5,371 nucleotides of DNA from Hydrogenophaga sp. (GCA_011390855.1 JAABRN010000077.1:1-5371); one strand, 5' to 3'; shown: positions 1 through 5,104, numbered from the stretch's first letter. The notes: generated from the sequence alone by a model not told the origin. Made by a program: numbers and translations.

Positions 1-42
1 CGTGACCAGAGCGCGACCGTGCGCCTCGGCTGGAGCTTTTGA
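1..42 (+). CDS. C-terminal end of an outer-membrane beta-barrel protein (partial)
   Basis: Reading from base 1 in frame 1 gives RDQSATVRLGWSF and then TGA at 40-42. The tail alternates hydrophobic and other residues and ends in Phe, with Trp at -2, Leu at -4 and Val at -6. This is the C-terminal beta-signal that the BAM machinery recognises in outer-membrane barrels, and the OmpW protein later in this window ends the same way. Only 13 codons are present, so the family (porin, TonB receptor or other barrel) cannot be named. Its stop overlaps the start of the next gene, so the two are probably co-transcribed. Confidence 0.5.
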   Translation, partial: RDQSATVRLGWSF

Positions 43-920
43 CACGGCTGTACCTTCTGCACTCTCTGCGCTGTCTTGGGGCAGTTGTCCTGGCAGCCGC
101 CTTGAGCGGTTGCTCGACCTCGCCGCTGGAGCGCAGGGAGCGGGTATTTGAACTTGCATCAGCACATGGCTGGCGGCCTCTGATGTTTCAGACTGACAAC
201 TTTGCCGTCCAGGCTTTCGTCCCTGAAAGTGCTCGCAACGCACAGCAACTGAATGTTTATATCGAGGGCGATGGGCTTGCCTGGCTGAACCGCCACACTC
301 CAACTTTTGCGCCAACCCCGTCAGACCCGCTGGCCTTGCGCCTGGCGATCGCCGATGCCAGTGCATCGGCTGTGTACCTCGGCCGTCCTTGTCAGTACAC
401 CGCCGGCCCGGATTTCCGGAACTGCAAACCACGCCACTGGACCAGCCATCGTTTCGCCGCAGAACTGGTGGAAGCGATGGACCAGGCGCTGGACCAGCTG
501 CAAGAAACCCAGGGCGTGCGCCCACTGATGCTCATCGGCTACTCAGGTGGCGCCGCCATGGCCGCCCTGTTGGCCGCACGCCGTCAGGATGTGGTGGGCC
601 TGGTGACGGTGGCCGGCGTGCTGGATGCGCAGGCCTGGACCCGAAGTCTCCGCCTGGCCGCTTTGACTGGCTCTCTTGAGCCGCGTGACGCTGCCCCTCG
701 TCTGAACGGCTTGCCCCAGTGGCATTTCCTCGGCGAGGATGATCAGACCGTGCCAGCCACACTGCTCGACGGGTTCTTGCTTGCGCAGCGGCCATTGACA
801 GCGTCGGGCGCTTCTGTGCTTGTCATCCAGCGACTGGACCGTTTTGATCATCATTGCTGCTGGGTCGAAGCCTGGCCCGAACTGAGCCGCACTTTCGCGC
901 CGATCACCCAGCGGGATTGA
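39..920 (+). CDS. Secreted alpha/beta-hydrolase lipoprotein
   Basis: This 293-residue protein is a predicted lipoprotein. A signal segment is followed by the lipobox LSGC, with the lipidated Cys at residue 25. Ser follows at +2, so outer-membrane retention is expected. The core has an alpha/beta-hydrolase pattern: the nucleophile elbow GYSGG with Ser169, a GEDDQTVP segment giving a likely acid (Asp235), and DHHCCW giving the catalytic His (271 or 272). Cys118 (GRPCQY) and Cys129 (RNCKP) could form a disulfide in the periplasm. The substrate is unknown; esterase, lipase or peptidase activity are all possible. The start is TTG at 39, overlapping the upstream TGA as TTGA. No in-frame ATG or GTG precedes the lipobox, and a GGAG at 32-35 lies only three bases upstream. 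That spacing is short, so translation probably depends on coupling to the upstream gene. Confidence 0.85.
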   Translation: MTRLYLLHSLRCLGAVVLAAALSGCSTSPLERRERVFELASAHGWRPLMFQTDNFAVQAFVPESARNAQQLNVYIEGDGLAWLNRHTPTFAPTPSDPLALRLAIADASASAVYLGRPCQYTAGPDFRNCKPRHWTSHRFAAELVEAMDQALDQLQETQGVRPLMLIGYSGGAAMAALLAARRQDVVGLVTVAGVLDAQAWTRSLRLAALTGSLEPRDAAPRLNGLPQWHFLGEDDQTVPATLLDGFLLAQRPLTASGASVLVIQRLDRFDHHCCWVEAWPELSRTFAPITQRD

Positions 921-946
921 GTGCCTTTGCCGGATTCTGGTAAAAG
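917..946 (+). promoter_or_regulatory. Possible sigma-70 promoter with extended -10
   Basis: TTGAGT (917-922) is followed by an 18-base spacer and TAAAAG (941-946). A TGG just before the hexamer resembles the extended -10 motif TGn. It straddles the stop codon of the hydrolase gene and would start a transcript near 953. This transcript would run through the 921-1228 spacer towards rlpA. The call rests on motif matching only. Confidence 0.3.
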
Positions 947-1056
947 CGGGCTTGATCTGTGGGTCGGGAATGGGCTGGCGAAAGACCCGTTGCCACCACC
1001 CCGGACCGGCTGAACTCAGCAGCGGCAGTTGAACGCGCTACGCGCTGGAGATGTTC

Positions 1057-1101
1057 ATGTACGCTGAAACACTTGGCCACAAAGGGGCACCAAATGAGTG
1101 A
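1057..1101 (+). CDS. Possible 14-residue leader peptide (upstream mini-ORF 1)
   Basis: ATG at 1057 has GGAG (1047-1050) six bases upstream, a good Shine-Dalgarno arrangement. The frame encodes MYAETLGHKGAPNE and stops with TGA at 1099-1101. A second in-frame ATG at 1051 abuts the GGAG and is a poorer start. The last eight bases overlap the start of the next mini-ORF. Nothing in the peptide suggests a function. It is too short for coding statistics and could be chance. Confidence 0.18.
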   Translation: MYAETLGHKGAPNE

Positions 1102-1183
1102 GGGCGCGACAGATTCGACTGAGCCACCCACGAGGATGCGGGTTGGGTTGGTCCTCGTTGCGGGCAGTTGCCCGCGGCGCTGA
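1094..1183 (+). CDS. Possible 29-residue peptide (upstream mini-ORF 2)
   Basis: ATG at 1094 is preceded by AAGGGG with a six-base gap, which is a strong Shine-Dalgarno sequence. The frame starts MSEGATDSTEPP, contains a short hydrophobic run (VGLVLVAG) and stops at 1181-1183. It overlaps the preceding mini-ORF by eight bases. Its stop lies just past the 5' arm of the terminator-like stem (1174-1179), so a translating ribosome would mask that arm. The sequence matches no family I recognise. It could be a leader peptide, a small protein or a chance frame. Confidence 0.22.
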   Translation: MSEGATDSTEPPTRMRVGLVLVAGSCPRR

Positions 1184-1225
1184 CACCCCCTACCGCCCAC
1201 TTGGGCCAGTTCCGCCGCCTTTTTT
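1174..1225 (+). terminator. Terminator-like stem with T6 tract before rlpA
   Basis: GCGGCG (1174-1179) can pair with CGCCGC (1213-1218), which is followed after one base by TTTTTT (1220-1225). The 33-base interval between the arms itself holds a GCCC-ACTT-GGGC hairpin. The 5' arm shares bases 1174-1175 with the perfect hairpin at 1160-1175, so the two structures partly exclude each other. The long internal loop makes this a weak intrinsic terminator at best. It could end the hydrolase transcript or act as an attenuator for rlpA. Confidence 0.3.
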
Positions 1226-1228
1226 AGG

Positions 1229-1714
1229 TTGAAAACATTGATCACCAGACCTGCCGAATTGCTTTCTGTCAGCCAATACCCCACGGCATTGAGGACATTG
1301 GCACGTCCATTGTTCTTGCTGACGCTGTCTTCGATGTTGTGGCTGGGGGGCTGTGCTGCTCCGTCAGCCCAAGTTCCCATTGATGCGGTGGATTGGTCGC
1401 CGCCAGGCGGGTCTTCTGGTGCGCAGGTGCTTGATCAGGGGCTGGCCTCCTGGTATGGAGAGCGCTTCCACGGGAAACGCACCGCCAGCGGTGAGCCGTT
1501 CAACAAGCAAGAACTCACCGCCGCGCACAGGACATTGCCTTTTGGTACGCGGGTGCGCGTTCGCAATCTCGACAATGGCCGCGAGGTGGTGGTCCGAATC
1601 AACGACCGCGGACCGTTCAATGGGCGGCGCGTGATCGACCTCAGCCGCGCAGCGGCCACTGCGTTGGGCATGGTGAAGAGCGGCGTTGTGAAAGTGCAGG
1701 TTTTCCGGGAGTGA
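1229..1714 (+). CDS. rlpA: Short RlpA-family lipoprotein (septal ring lytic transglycosylase family)
   Basis: The protein has 161 residues from this start. RlpA proteins are outer-membrane lipoproteins; in Pseudomonas aeruginosa RlpA cleaves denuded peptidoglycan strands at the division septum. A lipobox LGGC gives Cys42 with Ala at +2. The double-psi beta-barrel domain fills residues 70-160, with the family segments GLASWYGERF (71-80), GKRTASGE (82-89), LTAAHRTLPFGT (96-107) and INDRGPF (124-130). Glu89, His100 and Asp126 have the same spacing as the residues I recall as active-site positions (E120, H131, D157) in P. aeruginosa RlpA. The protein ends right after this domain, so the C-terminal SPOR domain of the 362-residue E. 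coli protein is absent. The start is uncertain. TTG at 1229 has AGG directly against it. TTG at 1238 places that AGG nine bases away. TTG at 1289 would give a more compact signal peptide (MRTLARPLF...). Confidence 0.9.
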   Translation: MKTLITRPAELLSVSQYPTALRTLARPLFLLTLSSMLWLGGCAAPSAQVPIDAVDWSPPGGSSGAQVLDQGLASWYGERFHGKRTASGEPFNKQELTAAHRTLPFGTRVRVRNLDNGREVVVRINDRGPFNGRRVIDLSRAAATALGMVKSGVVKVQVFRE

Positions 1715-1810
1715 CGCGTGCGAGCACCCCGCCAAGCCGAGCACACCGCCTGCTGCACGCCGTTCGAACTGACATCGGCCTTCCTTAGGGGACCGCTCGG
1801 TGAATGAAAA

Positions 1811-1824
1811 TTGACCAAGATCAA
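1811..1824 (+). promoter_or_regulatory. Upstream FNR/ANR-like box
   Basis: TTGACCAAGATCAA matches the FNR/ANR consensus TTGAT-N4-ATCAA at nine of ten fixed positions (C for T at position 5). Its centre is at -102.5 from the predicted ompW start site and 61 bp from the downstream box. Tandem FNR sites are known elsewhere: E. coli yfiD has one near -40 and one near -93, where the upstream site tempers activation. A similar modulating role is possible here. Confidence 0.55.
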
Positions 1825-1862
1825 GCACGGTGCTGTCCGGGTGGTTTGCGGACATGTGCTTG
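1822..1862. repeat. Inverted repeat between the two FNR-like boxes
   Basis: CAAGCAC (1822-1828) is complementary to GTGCTTG (1856-1862). Inside, GTCCG (1835-1839) pairs with CGGAC (1849-1853), leaving a 9-base loop and an internal asymmetric bulge. The left arm overlaps the end of the upstream FNR-like box. The unit TCAAGCAC recurs in direct orientation at 1882-1889, just after the second box. This could be an operator for another dimeric regulator, or a chance dyad. Confidence 0.35.
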
Positions 1863-1871
1863 TTCTGCGGC

Positions 1872-1885
1872 TTGATTTTCCTCAA
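1872..1885 (+). promoter_or_regulatory. Downstream FNR/ANR-like box at -41.5 of ompW
   Basis: TTGATTTTCCTCAA matches TTGAT-N4-ATCAA at nine of ten fixed positions (C for A at the start of the second half). The centre, between 1878 and 1879, lies 41.5 bases upstream of the start site predicted from the -10 element. This is the canonical class II position, where FNR overlaps the -35 region and contacts RNA polymerase. E. coli ompW is an established FNR-controlled gene, which makes the placement meaningful. Confidence 0.65.
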
Positions 1886-1907
1886 GCACCGAAGCAGGGC
1901 CATCTTC

Positions 1908-1920
1908 TGTAATTCTTGAC
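1908..1920 (+). promoter_or_regulatory. Predicted ompW -10 element and transcription start
   Basis: TGTAAT (1908-1913) differs from TATAAT at one base and predicts a start at about 1920. No good -35 hexamer sits at the right distance; that place is taken by the FNR-like box at 1872-1885, as expected for an activator-dependent class II promoter. The resulting 5' untranslated region would be about 36 bases. Confidence 0.55.
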
Positions 1921-1934
1921 GGGGATATTCCCGT
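1919..1934 (+). other. Hairpin at the 5' end of the ompW transcript
   Basis: ACGGG (1919-1923) pairs with CCCGT (1930-1934). A G-T wobble extends the stem and leaves an ATAT loop. It begins at the predicted first transcribed base. Terminal 5' stem-loops of this kind stabilise some long-lived outer-membrane protein mRNAs, with E. coli ompA as the classic case. It could equally be a DNA operator dyad. The function is inferred. Confidence 0.35.
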
Positions 1935-1955
1935 ATCGAGGATTGAAAGAAGATC

Positions 1956-2549
1956 ATGAAGAAGCACATCGTTTCGATTGCCGCCATCACGCTGCTCGGA
2001 TCGGGCGCAGCCTTGGCGCAGGACTTCCAGGCGGGCACGCTGCTCATGCGCGCGCGTGTCGTTCACCTGGACAGTGTCAACAAGGACACCACCGGTCTGG
2101 GGCTCAGTGTCAACAACAAGACCTTGCCTGAGGTGGATTTCACCTATTTCATGAGCCCCAATCTGGCCGCTGAGCTGATTCTCACCGTGCCCCAGAAGCA
2201 CACCTTGTCGGCCGGTGATGCCCGCATCGGCAGCCTGCGCCACCTGCCGCCCACGCTGACCGTGCAGTACCACTTTGATGCCGCCGGTTTCAAGCCCTAC
2301 GTGGGCGCCGGCCTCAACTACACGCGCTTCAGTTCGGTGAACCTGCCGGCTGGCGTGGACATCAAGCGCAACAGCGTTGGCCTTGCGTTGCAAGCCGGCG
2401 TGGACATTCCGGTGGCCAAGAACCTCTACCTCAACCTGGATGTGAAGAAGGTGTACCTGGGCACCAAGGTGCTTGCCAGTGGCACCGAAATTGGCAAGTT
2501 CAAGGTGGACCCGGTGCTGTTCGGTATCGGGCTGGGCTGGCGCTTCTGA
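1956..2549 (+). CDS. ompW: OmpW-family outer-membrane protein
   Basis: This 197-residue protein is a small eight-stranded outer-membrane barrel of the OmpW family. In other bacteria these form a narrow hydrophobic channel and respond to oxygen and redox stress. A signal peptide ends at ALA|Q (cleavage after residue 21). Family-typical segments follow: LLMRARVVHLDS (29-40), the DFTYFMSPNLAAELI stretch (61-75), GSLRHLPPT (92-100), VQYHFD (103-108), FKPYVGAGLNYT (112-123) and a C-terminal LGWRF beta-signal. The ATG at 1956 is clear from the signal peptide. GAGGA (1938-1942) is the best Shine-Dalgarno match, though 13 bases away; an AAGAAG lies closer. The upstream region carries FNR/ANR-like boxes, suggesting induction when oxygen is low. 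No classic terminator follows; only a weak CTGAG/CTCAG stem (2546-2568) lies between the convergent stop codons. Confidence 0.95.
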   Translation: MKKHIVSIAAITLLGSGAALAQDFQAGTLLMRARVVHLDSVNKDTTGLGLSVNNKTLPEVDFTYFMSPNLAAELILTVPQKHTLSAGDARIGSLRHLPPTLTVQYHFDAAGFKPYVGAGLNYTRFSSVNLPAGVDIKRNSVGLALQAGVDIPVAKNLYLNLDVKKVYLGTKVLASGTEIGKFKVDPVLFGIGLGWRF

Positions 2550-2564
2550 GCAGCAGTCTGAACC

Positions 2565-3383
2565 TCAGTGCGCCGTATGGGCCGACCAGATGATCGGTCC
2601 GTACCAGGCCTCTGAACTTTGTCCGGTGTTGTTCGCATCGGTCATGAGGGCAAGGCCCATGAGAAGAACGGGGGGCTTGCCAAACGCCAGCGTGTAGTCC
2701 GCCGCGATGTCGCGTTCAATGTCGACCCACTGCCCCAGTCCGGCCACACCGGAAGCGACCACCAGCATGCGGACGCGGTCTGTGCGCGGATGCCGCAGGA
2801 TGGTGCCCACCGGATGTCGGTGATCCCAGACGTACATCAGCGTGGCATGGGGCAGCGGCTCGCCGGTGGCAAGCTGGACCAGATCGGACAGGCGCCGGTC
2901 ACGTGCAGTGAAGGGAGCCCTGTCGCCATCAAATTGCAGGATGACGCGCACCACCGCGTCGTCCAATGCACTGTCACCCAGCTCGGCCGCCGGATTCAGC
3001 GCATTCGCGAACCAGGAGAAACGCAGTCGTCCCAGGTGAGGCCCTTGCGCTTGCACCGGCATCCGAACCAGGCTGTCGCCTCGCACGCTGAGCGCATGCA
3101 GTGCCGGCCGACCCGCATGCCAACCAGGGCGGTAGCGCGTGGCTGTTCGCGCGGGCAAATGCTGGTGCGACCAGAGCGCACTGGATTCGGCCCCTGGCAG
3201 TCGATGGGCCTTCGCCCACTGTGAGTCGTTGAGCTGCTTCAGCCTGGTTCCCGGGTCGCTTTCCCAGACAGCGCATCCTGACATCAAGACAAGGGCCAAC
3301 CACTGTGCGGCCCGCCACAAGACGCGAAACCCTGAGCGACTCAGACTCGTTTGGTGGGCCGGGATGAAGGCATGGGCAGACAT
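2565..3383 (-). CDS. DUF3047-family lipoprotein
   Basis: From ATG at 3383 the protein has 272 residues. The function of DUF3047 is not established. Recognisable family segments are VRVILQFDGD (145-154), MYVWDHRHPVGT (183-194), PRTDRVRMLVV (199-209), GQWVDIERDIAADY (217-230), ALMTDANNTG (245-254) and EAWYG (258-262). A lipobox MSGC places the lipidated Cys at residue 37 with Ala next, so an outer-membrane lipoprotein is predicted. The start is unsure. The frame is open to a GTG at 3431. ATG at 3383 has no clear Shine-Dalgarno. A TTG at 3320 has AGGG nine bases upstream and would give a compact 16-residue signal peptide (MWRAAQWLALVLMSGC). The gene lies 85 bases downstream of paaE on the same strand and converges on ompW. 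A role in phenylacetate breakdown is not implied by its sequence. Confidence 0.8.
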   Translation of the reverse strand: MSAHAFIPAHQTSLSRSGFRVLWRAAQWLALVLMSGCAVWESDPGTRLKQLNDSQWAKAHRLPGAESSALWSHQHLPARTATRYRPGWHAGRPALHALSVRGDSLVRMPVQAQGPHLGRLRFSWFANALNPAAELGDSALDDAVVRVILQFDGDRAPFTARDRRLSDLVQLATGEPLPHATLMYVWDHRHPVGTILRHPRTDRVRMLVVASGVAGLGQWVDIERDIAADYTLAFGKPPVLLMGLALMTDANNTGQSSEAWYGPIIWSAHTAH

Positions 3384-3391
3384 GTGCCCGA

Positions 3392-3397
3392 ATAATA
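3392..3397 (-). promoter_or_regulatory. Possible -10 element for the DUF3047 gene
   Basis: On the minus strand the short AT-rich patch between paaE and the DUF3047 gene reads TATTAT, one base from TATAAT. It would start transcription at about 3385, two bases before the ATG at 3383, giving an almost leaderless mRNA. Alternatively it would give a normal leader if the TTG at 3320 is used. No good -35 is visible, so the gene may simply be read through from the paa operon. Confidence 0.2.
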
Positions 3398-3468
3398 AGG
3401 GCGGAATGTGACAGACGCCATTTCGGACCACACTTGGGGTCAGGCCAGTGCGACTACCTCGAGAGCGC

Positions 3469-4575
3469 TCAGCGTTCGTCGAAACTCACCACCAGCCGAT
3501 CGCTGGTCGGGCGTGCCTGGCAGGTCAGCACGAAGCCCTTGTCGGTTTCCCAGGGTTCCAGTGTGAAGTTCTTTTCCATCTGCACCGAGCCTTCCATCAC
3601 CTTGGCCCGACAGGTGCAGCAAACGCCGCCACGGCACGACCAGGGCAAGTCCAGCCCGGCGTTGAGCGCCACATCGAGCACGCGCTCGTTCCTGTTCATG
3701 CGCAGGGGGTGTGACTTGCCATCCAGCAACACGGACAGCGCCACCTCGCCATCGGTGGGGAGTGCCGGATGGCCCAGCACCACCGTCTTGCGTACGCCTG
3801 CCGGCAGCGCTTCAAGCGTGGGAGAGGTGAAGCGCTCGGTGTGCACCCTGTCGGGCCGTACGCCGGCATCGAGCAAAGCCGCTTCCGTGGCTTCGATCAT
3901 GGCTTCCGGTCCGCAGATGAAGACTTCGTCCATGCTGGCCACAGGCAACAAGGTGCCCATCAGGGCGCGTACTTTGTCGGCGTCGATGCGCCCTTCCAGC
4001 AAAGGCACCTCCTGCGCCTGGCGCGACAGGATGTGGATCAATGTGAGTCGGCCAGCGTACCTGTCTTTCAGGTCCTGCAGCGCTTCGTTGAACATCACGC
4101 TGTCCATTCTGCGGTTGCCGTAAACCAGCGTGAACTTGGCGTCTGGCGACTCTTCGAGGGTGCTGGCCATCAACGAAAGAATGGGCGTGATGCCCGAACC
4201 CGCCGCAAAGCCCACGCGGTGCAAGGCGCGTGGCTTGTGGATCGTGAAGCGCCCGTCTGGAGGCATCACCTGCAATGTGTCGCCGGCCTTCAGCTCGCTT
4301 GCGGCCCAGTTGGAAAACACACCACCTTCCACCGGCCGAATGCCGAGCGTGAGTTCGCCGCGCTGCTCAAGCAGGCTGCGCGGGCTGCTGATGGAGTAGC
4401 TGCGCCGCACGTCTTGCCCTCCAATGGTGGCGCGCACCGTGAGGAACTGACCTGGTTCAAAGGCAAACGTCGTGCGCTGTTCGGATGCAACGGCCAGGGT
4501 GATGGCCACCGCACCAGCGGCTTCAGGGCTGATGCGGGCGATGGGCAGCTCGTGGAAGCGGGTGGCGGCGTTCAT
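3469..4575 (-). CDS. paaE: Phenylacetyl-CoA epoxidase reductase subunit PaaE
   Basis: This 368-residue reductase takes electrons from NAD(P)H through FAD and a 2Fe-2S cluster to the PaaA di-iron oxygenase, which epoxidises the ring of phenylacetyl-CoA in the cytoplasm. The FAD domain covers roughly residues 8-112, with RSYS (58-61) and GGVFSNW (84-90). The nucleotide domain covers roughly 118-245, with AGSGITP (125-131), YGNRRMDSVMF (152-162) and CGPEAM (221-226). The C-terminal plant-type ferredoxin domain covers about 278-366, with cluster ligands Cys314, Cys319, Cys322 and Cys352 (C-x4-C-x2-C-x29-C). Length is close to the 356 residues of E. coli PaaE. ATG at 4575 lies four bases after the paaD stop with no good Shine-Dalgarno, so it is probably translated by coupling to paaD. 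The domain order and the paaC-paaD context separate it from phenol or other ferredoxin reductases. Confidence 0.95.
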   Translation of the reverse strand: MNAATRFHELPIARISPEAAGAVAITLAVASEQRTTFAFEPGQFLTVRATIGGQDVRRSYSISSPRSLLEQRGELTLGIRPVEGGVFSNWAASELKAGDTLQVMPPDGRFTIHKPRALHRVGFAAGSGITPILSLMASTLEESPDAKFTLVYGNRRMDSVMFNEALQDLKDRYAGRLTLIHILSRQAQEVPLLEGRIDADKVRALMGTLLPVASMDEVFICGPEAMIEATEAALLDAGVRPDRVHTERFTSPTLEALPAGVRKTVVLGHPALPTDGEVALSVLLDGKSHPLRMNRNERVLDVALNAGLDLPWSCRGGVCCTCRAKVMEGSVQMEKNFTLEPWETDKGFVLTCQARPTSDRLVVSFDER

Positions 4576-4579
4576 GGCA

Positions 4580-5104
4580 TCAATAGGGTTTGAAGTAGTC
4601 GAAGGGTTCGAGGCAGTCGAGGCAGCGGTACATCGACTTGCACGCGGTGGATCCGAACGGAGAGGTTTCGGTGGTGTGGGTCGAGCCGCATTGGGGGCAG
4701 GGCACCGCTTCGCGTTGCAGGGCCTGACGTGAGAACTTCAGCACGTTGGTGCCAGCATGGGCGCTGCTGCCACACTGCGGCGGTGCAATGCCATAAACGC
4801 GCAGCTTCTCGCGCGCGACTTCGCTCATCCAGTCGGTGGTCCACGCCGGCGCGAGTTGTGTGACGACGCGCGCGCTGATGCCGGCGTTGACCAAAGCGGC
4901 GCGCACGTCATCTTCAATCTGGCCCATGGCCGGGCAACCGCTGTAGGTGGGTGTGATCACCACCTCGGGTGTACCGTCCGCTCCCGCCCGCACATCGCGC
5001 AGGATCCCGAGTTCGCTCAGGCTGATCACCGGGATTTCCGGGTCTGCGAGATCGGCCAGCGCGGCCCAGATGGCGGCGTGCGCCGTGCGAACGGGAGCTG
5101 ACAT
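4580..5104 (-). CDS. paaD: Phenylacetyl-CoA epoxidase accessory protein PaaD (MIP18/DUF59 family)
   Basis: The protein has 174 residues from ATG at 5104. PaaD is needed in vivo for a working PaaABCE epoxidase and is thought to help assemble or repair its metal centres; the exact role is unsettled. The N-terminal MIP18-like domain shows DPEIPVISLSELGI (21-34) and the conserved Cys57 in TYSGCPAM (53-60). The C-terminal part looks like a zinc ribbon: Cys111, then CPQC (136-139), Cys155 and CLDC (161-164), ending in FDYFKPY. The frame extends to a GTG at 5116 that overlaps the paaC stop as GTGA. The ATG is preferred because GGTGA (5117-5113), which matches the end of the 16S-binding sequence, lies eight bases upstream of it, while the GTG has no ribosome-binding site. 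paaE follows after four bases. Confidence 0.94.
   Translation of the reverse strand: MSAPVRTAHAAIWAALADLADPEIPVISLSELGILRDVRAGADGTPEVVITPTYSGCPAMGQIEDDVRAALVNAGISARVVTQLAPAWTTDWMSEVAREKLRVYGIAPPQCGSSAHAGTNVLKFSRQALQREAVPCPQCGSTHTTETSPFGSTACKSMYRCLDCLEPFDYFKPY

Larger units (their letters stand above)
953..1225 (+). ncRNA. Candidate structured leader or small RNA in the rlpA upstream spacer
   Basis: This spacer contains no long gene but has several self-complementary segments. GGGTC (961-965) can pair with GACCC (984-988). ACGAGGA (1130-1136) can pair with TCCTCGT (1152-1158). GCGGGC (1160-1165) pairs perfectly with GCCCGC (1170-1175) around a 4-base loop. GCCC (1195-1198) pairs with GGGC (1203-1206). 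A GC stem ending in six T's closes the region at 1225. With the possible promoter at 917-946 it could be a roughly 270-base leader of rlpA or an independent small RNA. I matched it to no known class: it does not look like tmRNA, 4.5S RNA, RNase P RNA or the riboswitches I checked by eye. GC-rich DNA forms chance hairpins easily, so this is tentative. Confidence 0.25.

Noticed and set aside
1105..1130. ATTCGACT resembling the start of tmRNA or a tRNA T-loop
   Set aside because: No acceptor stem, CCA end or other conserved tmRNA or tRNA parts are found around it.
1134..1151. G-runs GG, GGG, GGG, GG that might form a two-layer G-quadruplex
   Set aside because: The loops are plausible, but two-layer quadruplexes are weak and the same bases lie in a competing 7-bp hairpin. 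Chance is likely in GC-rich DNA.
959..1183. A 74-residue plus-strand frame in the same spacer
   Set aside because: The first part has no ribosome-binding site and an Arg-rich, low-information sequence. Only its last 29 codons, starting at ATG 1094, have a proper start context, so only that part is listed.
904..1380. A 158-residue open frame on the minus strand across the spacer before rlpA
   Set aside because: It has no recognisable domain, overlaps the rlpA 5' end and the hydrolase 3' end, and has a composition typical of antisense frames in GC-rich DNA. Homologues ending at the same place would be needed to revive it.
1364..2393. Two long minus-strand frames (1364-2047 and 1821-2393) opposite rlpA and ompW
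   Set aside because: They mirror the codon bias of clear genes on the plus strand, show no domain and run through the ompW promoter.
2546..2568. CTGAG/CTCAG stem between the convergent stop codons, as a shared terminator
   Set aside because: Only five base pairs with a 13-base loop and no T tract on either strand.
2619..3224. A 201-residue plus-strand frame opposite the DUF3047 gene
   Set aside because: The minus-strand product has clear family motifs; this frame has none.
3431..3450. Hairpin after paaE (CACT...AGTG with GG/CC) as an operon terminator
   Set aside because: The stem is interrupted and no T tract follows on the minus strand, so it does not support termination.
3434..4593. Long plus-strand frames (229 and 274 residues) opposite paaE
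   Set aside because: paaE is unambiguous through its FAD, nucleotide and 2Fe-2S motifs, so these frames are its antisense shadows.
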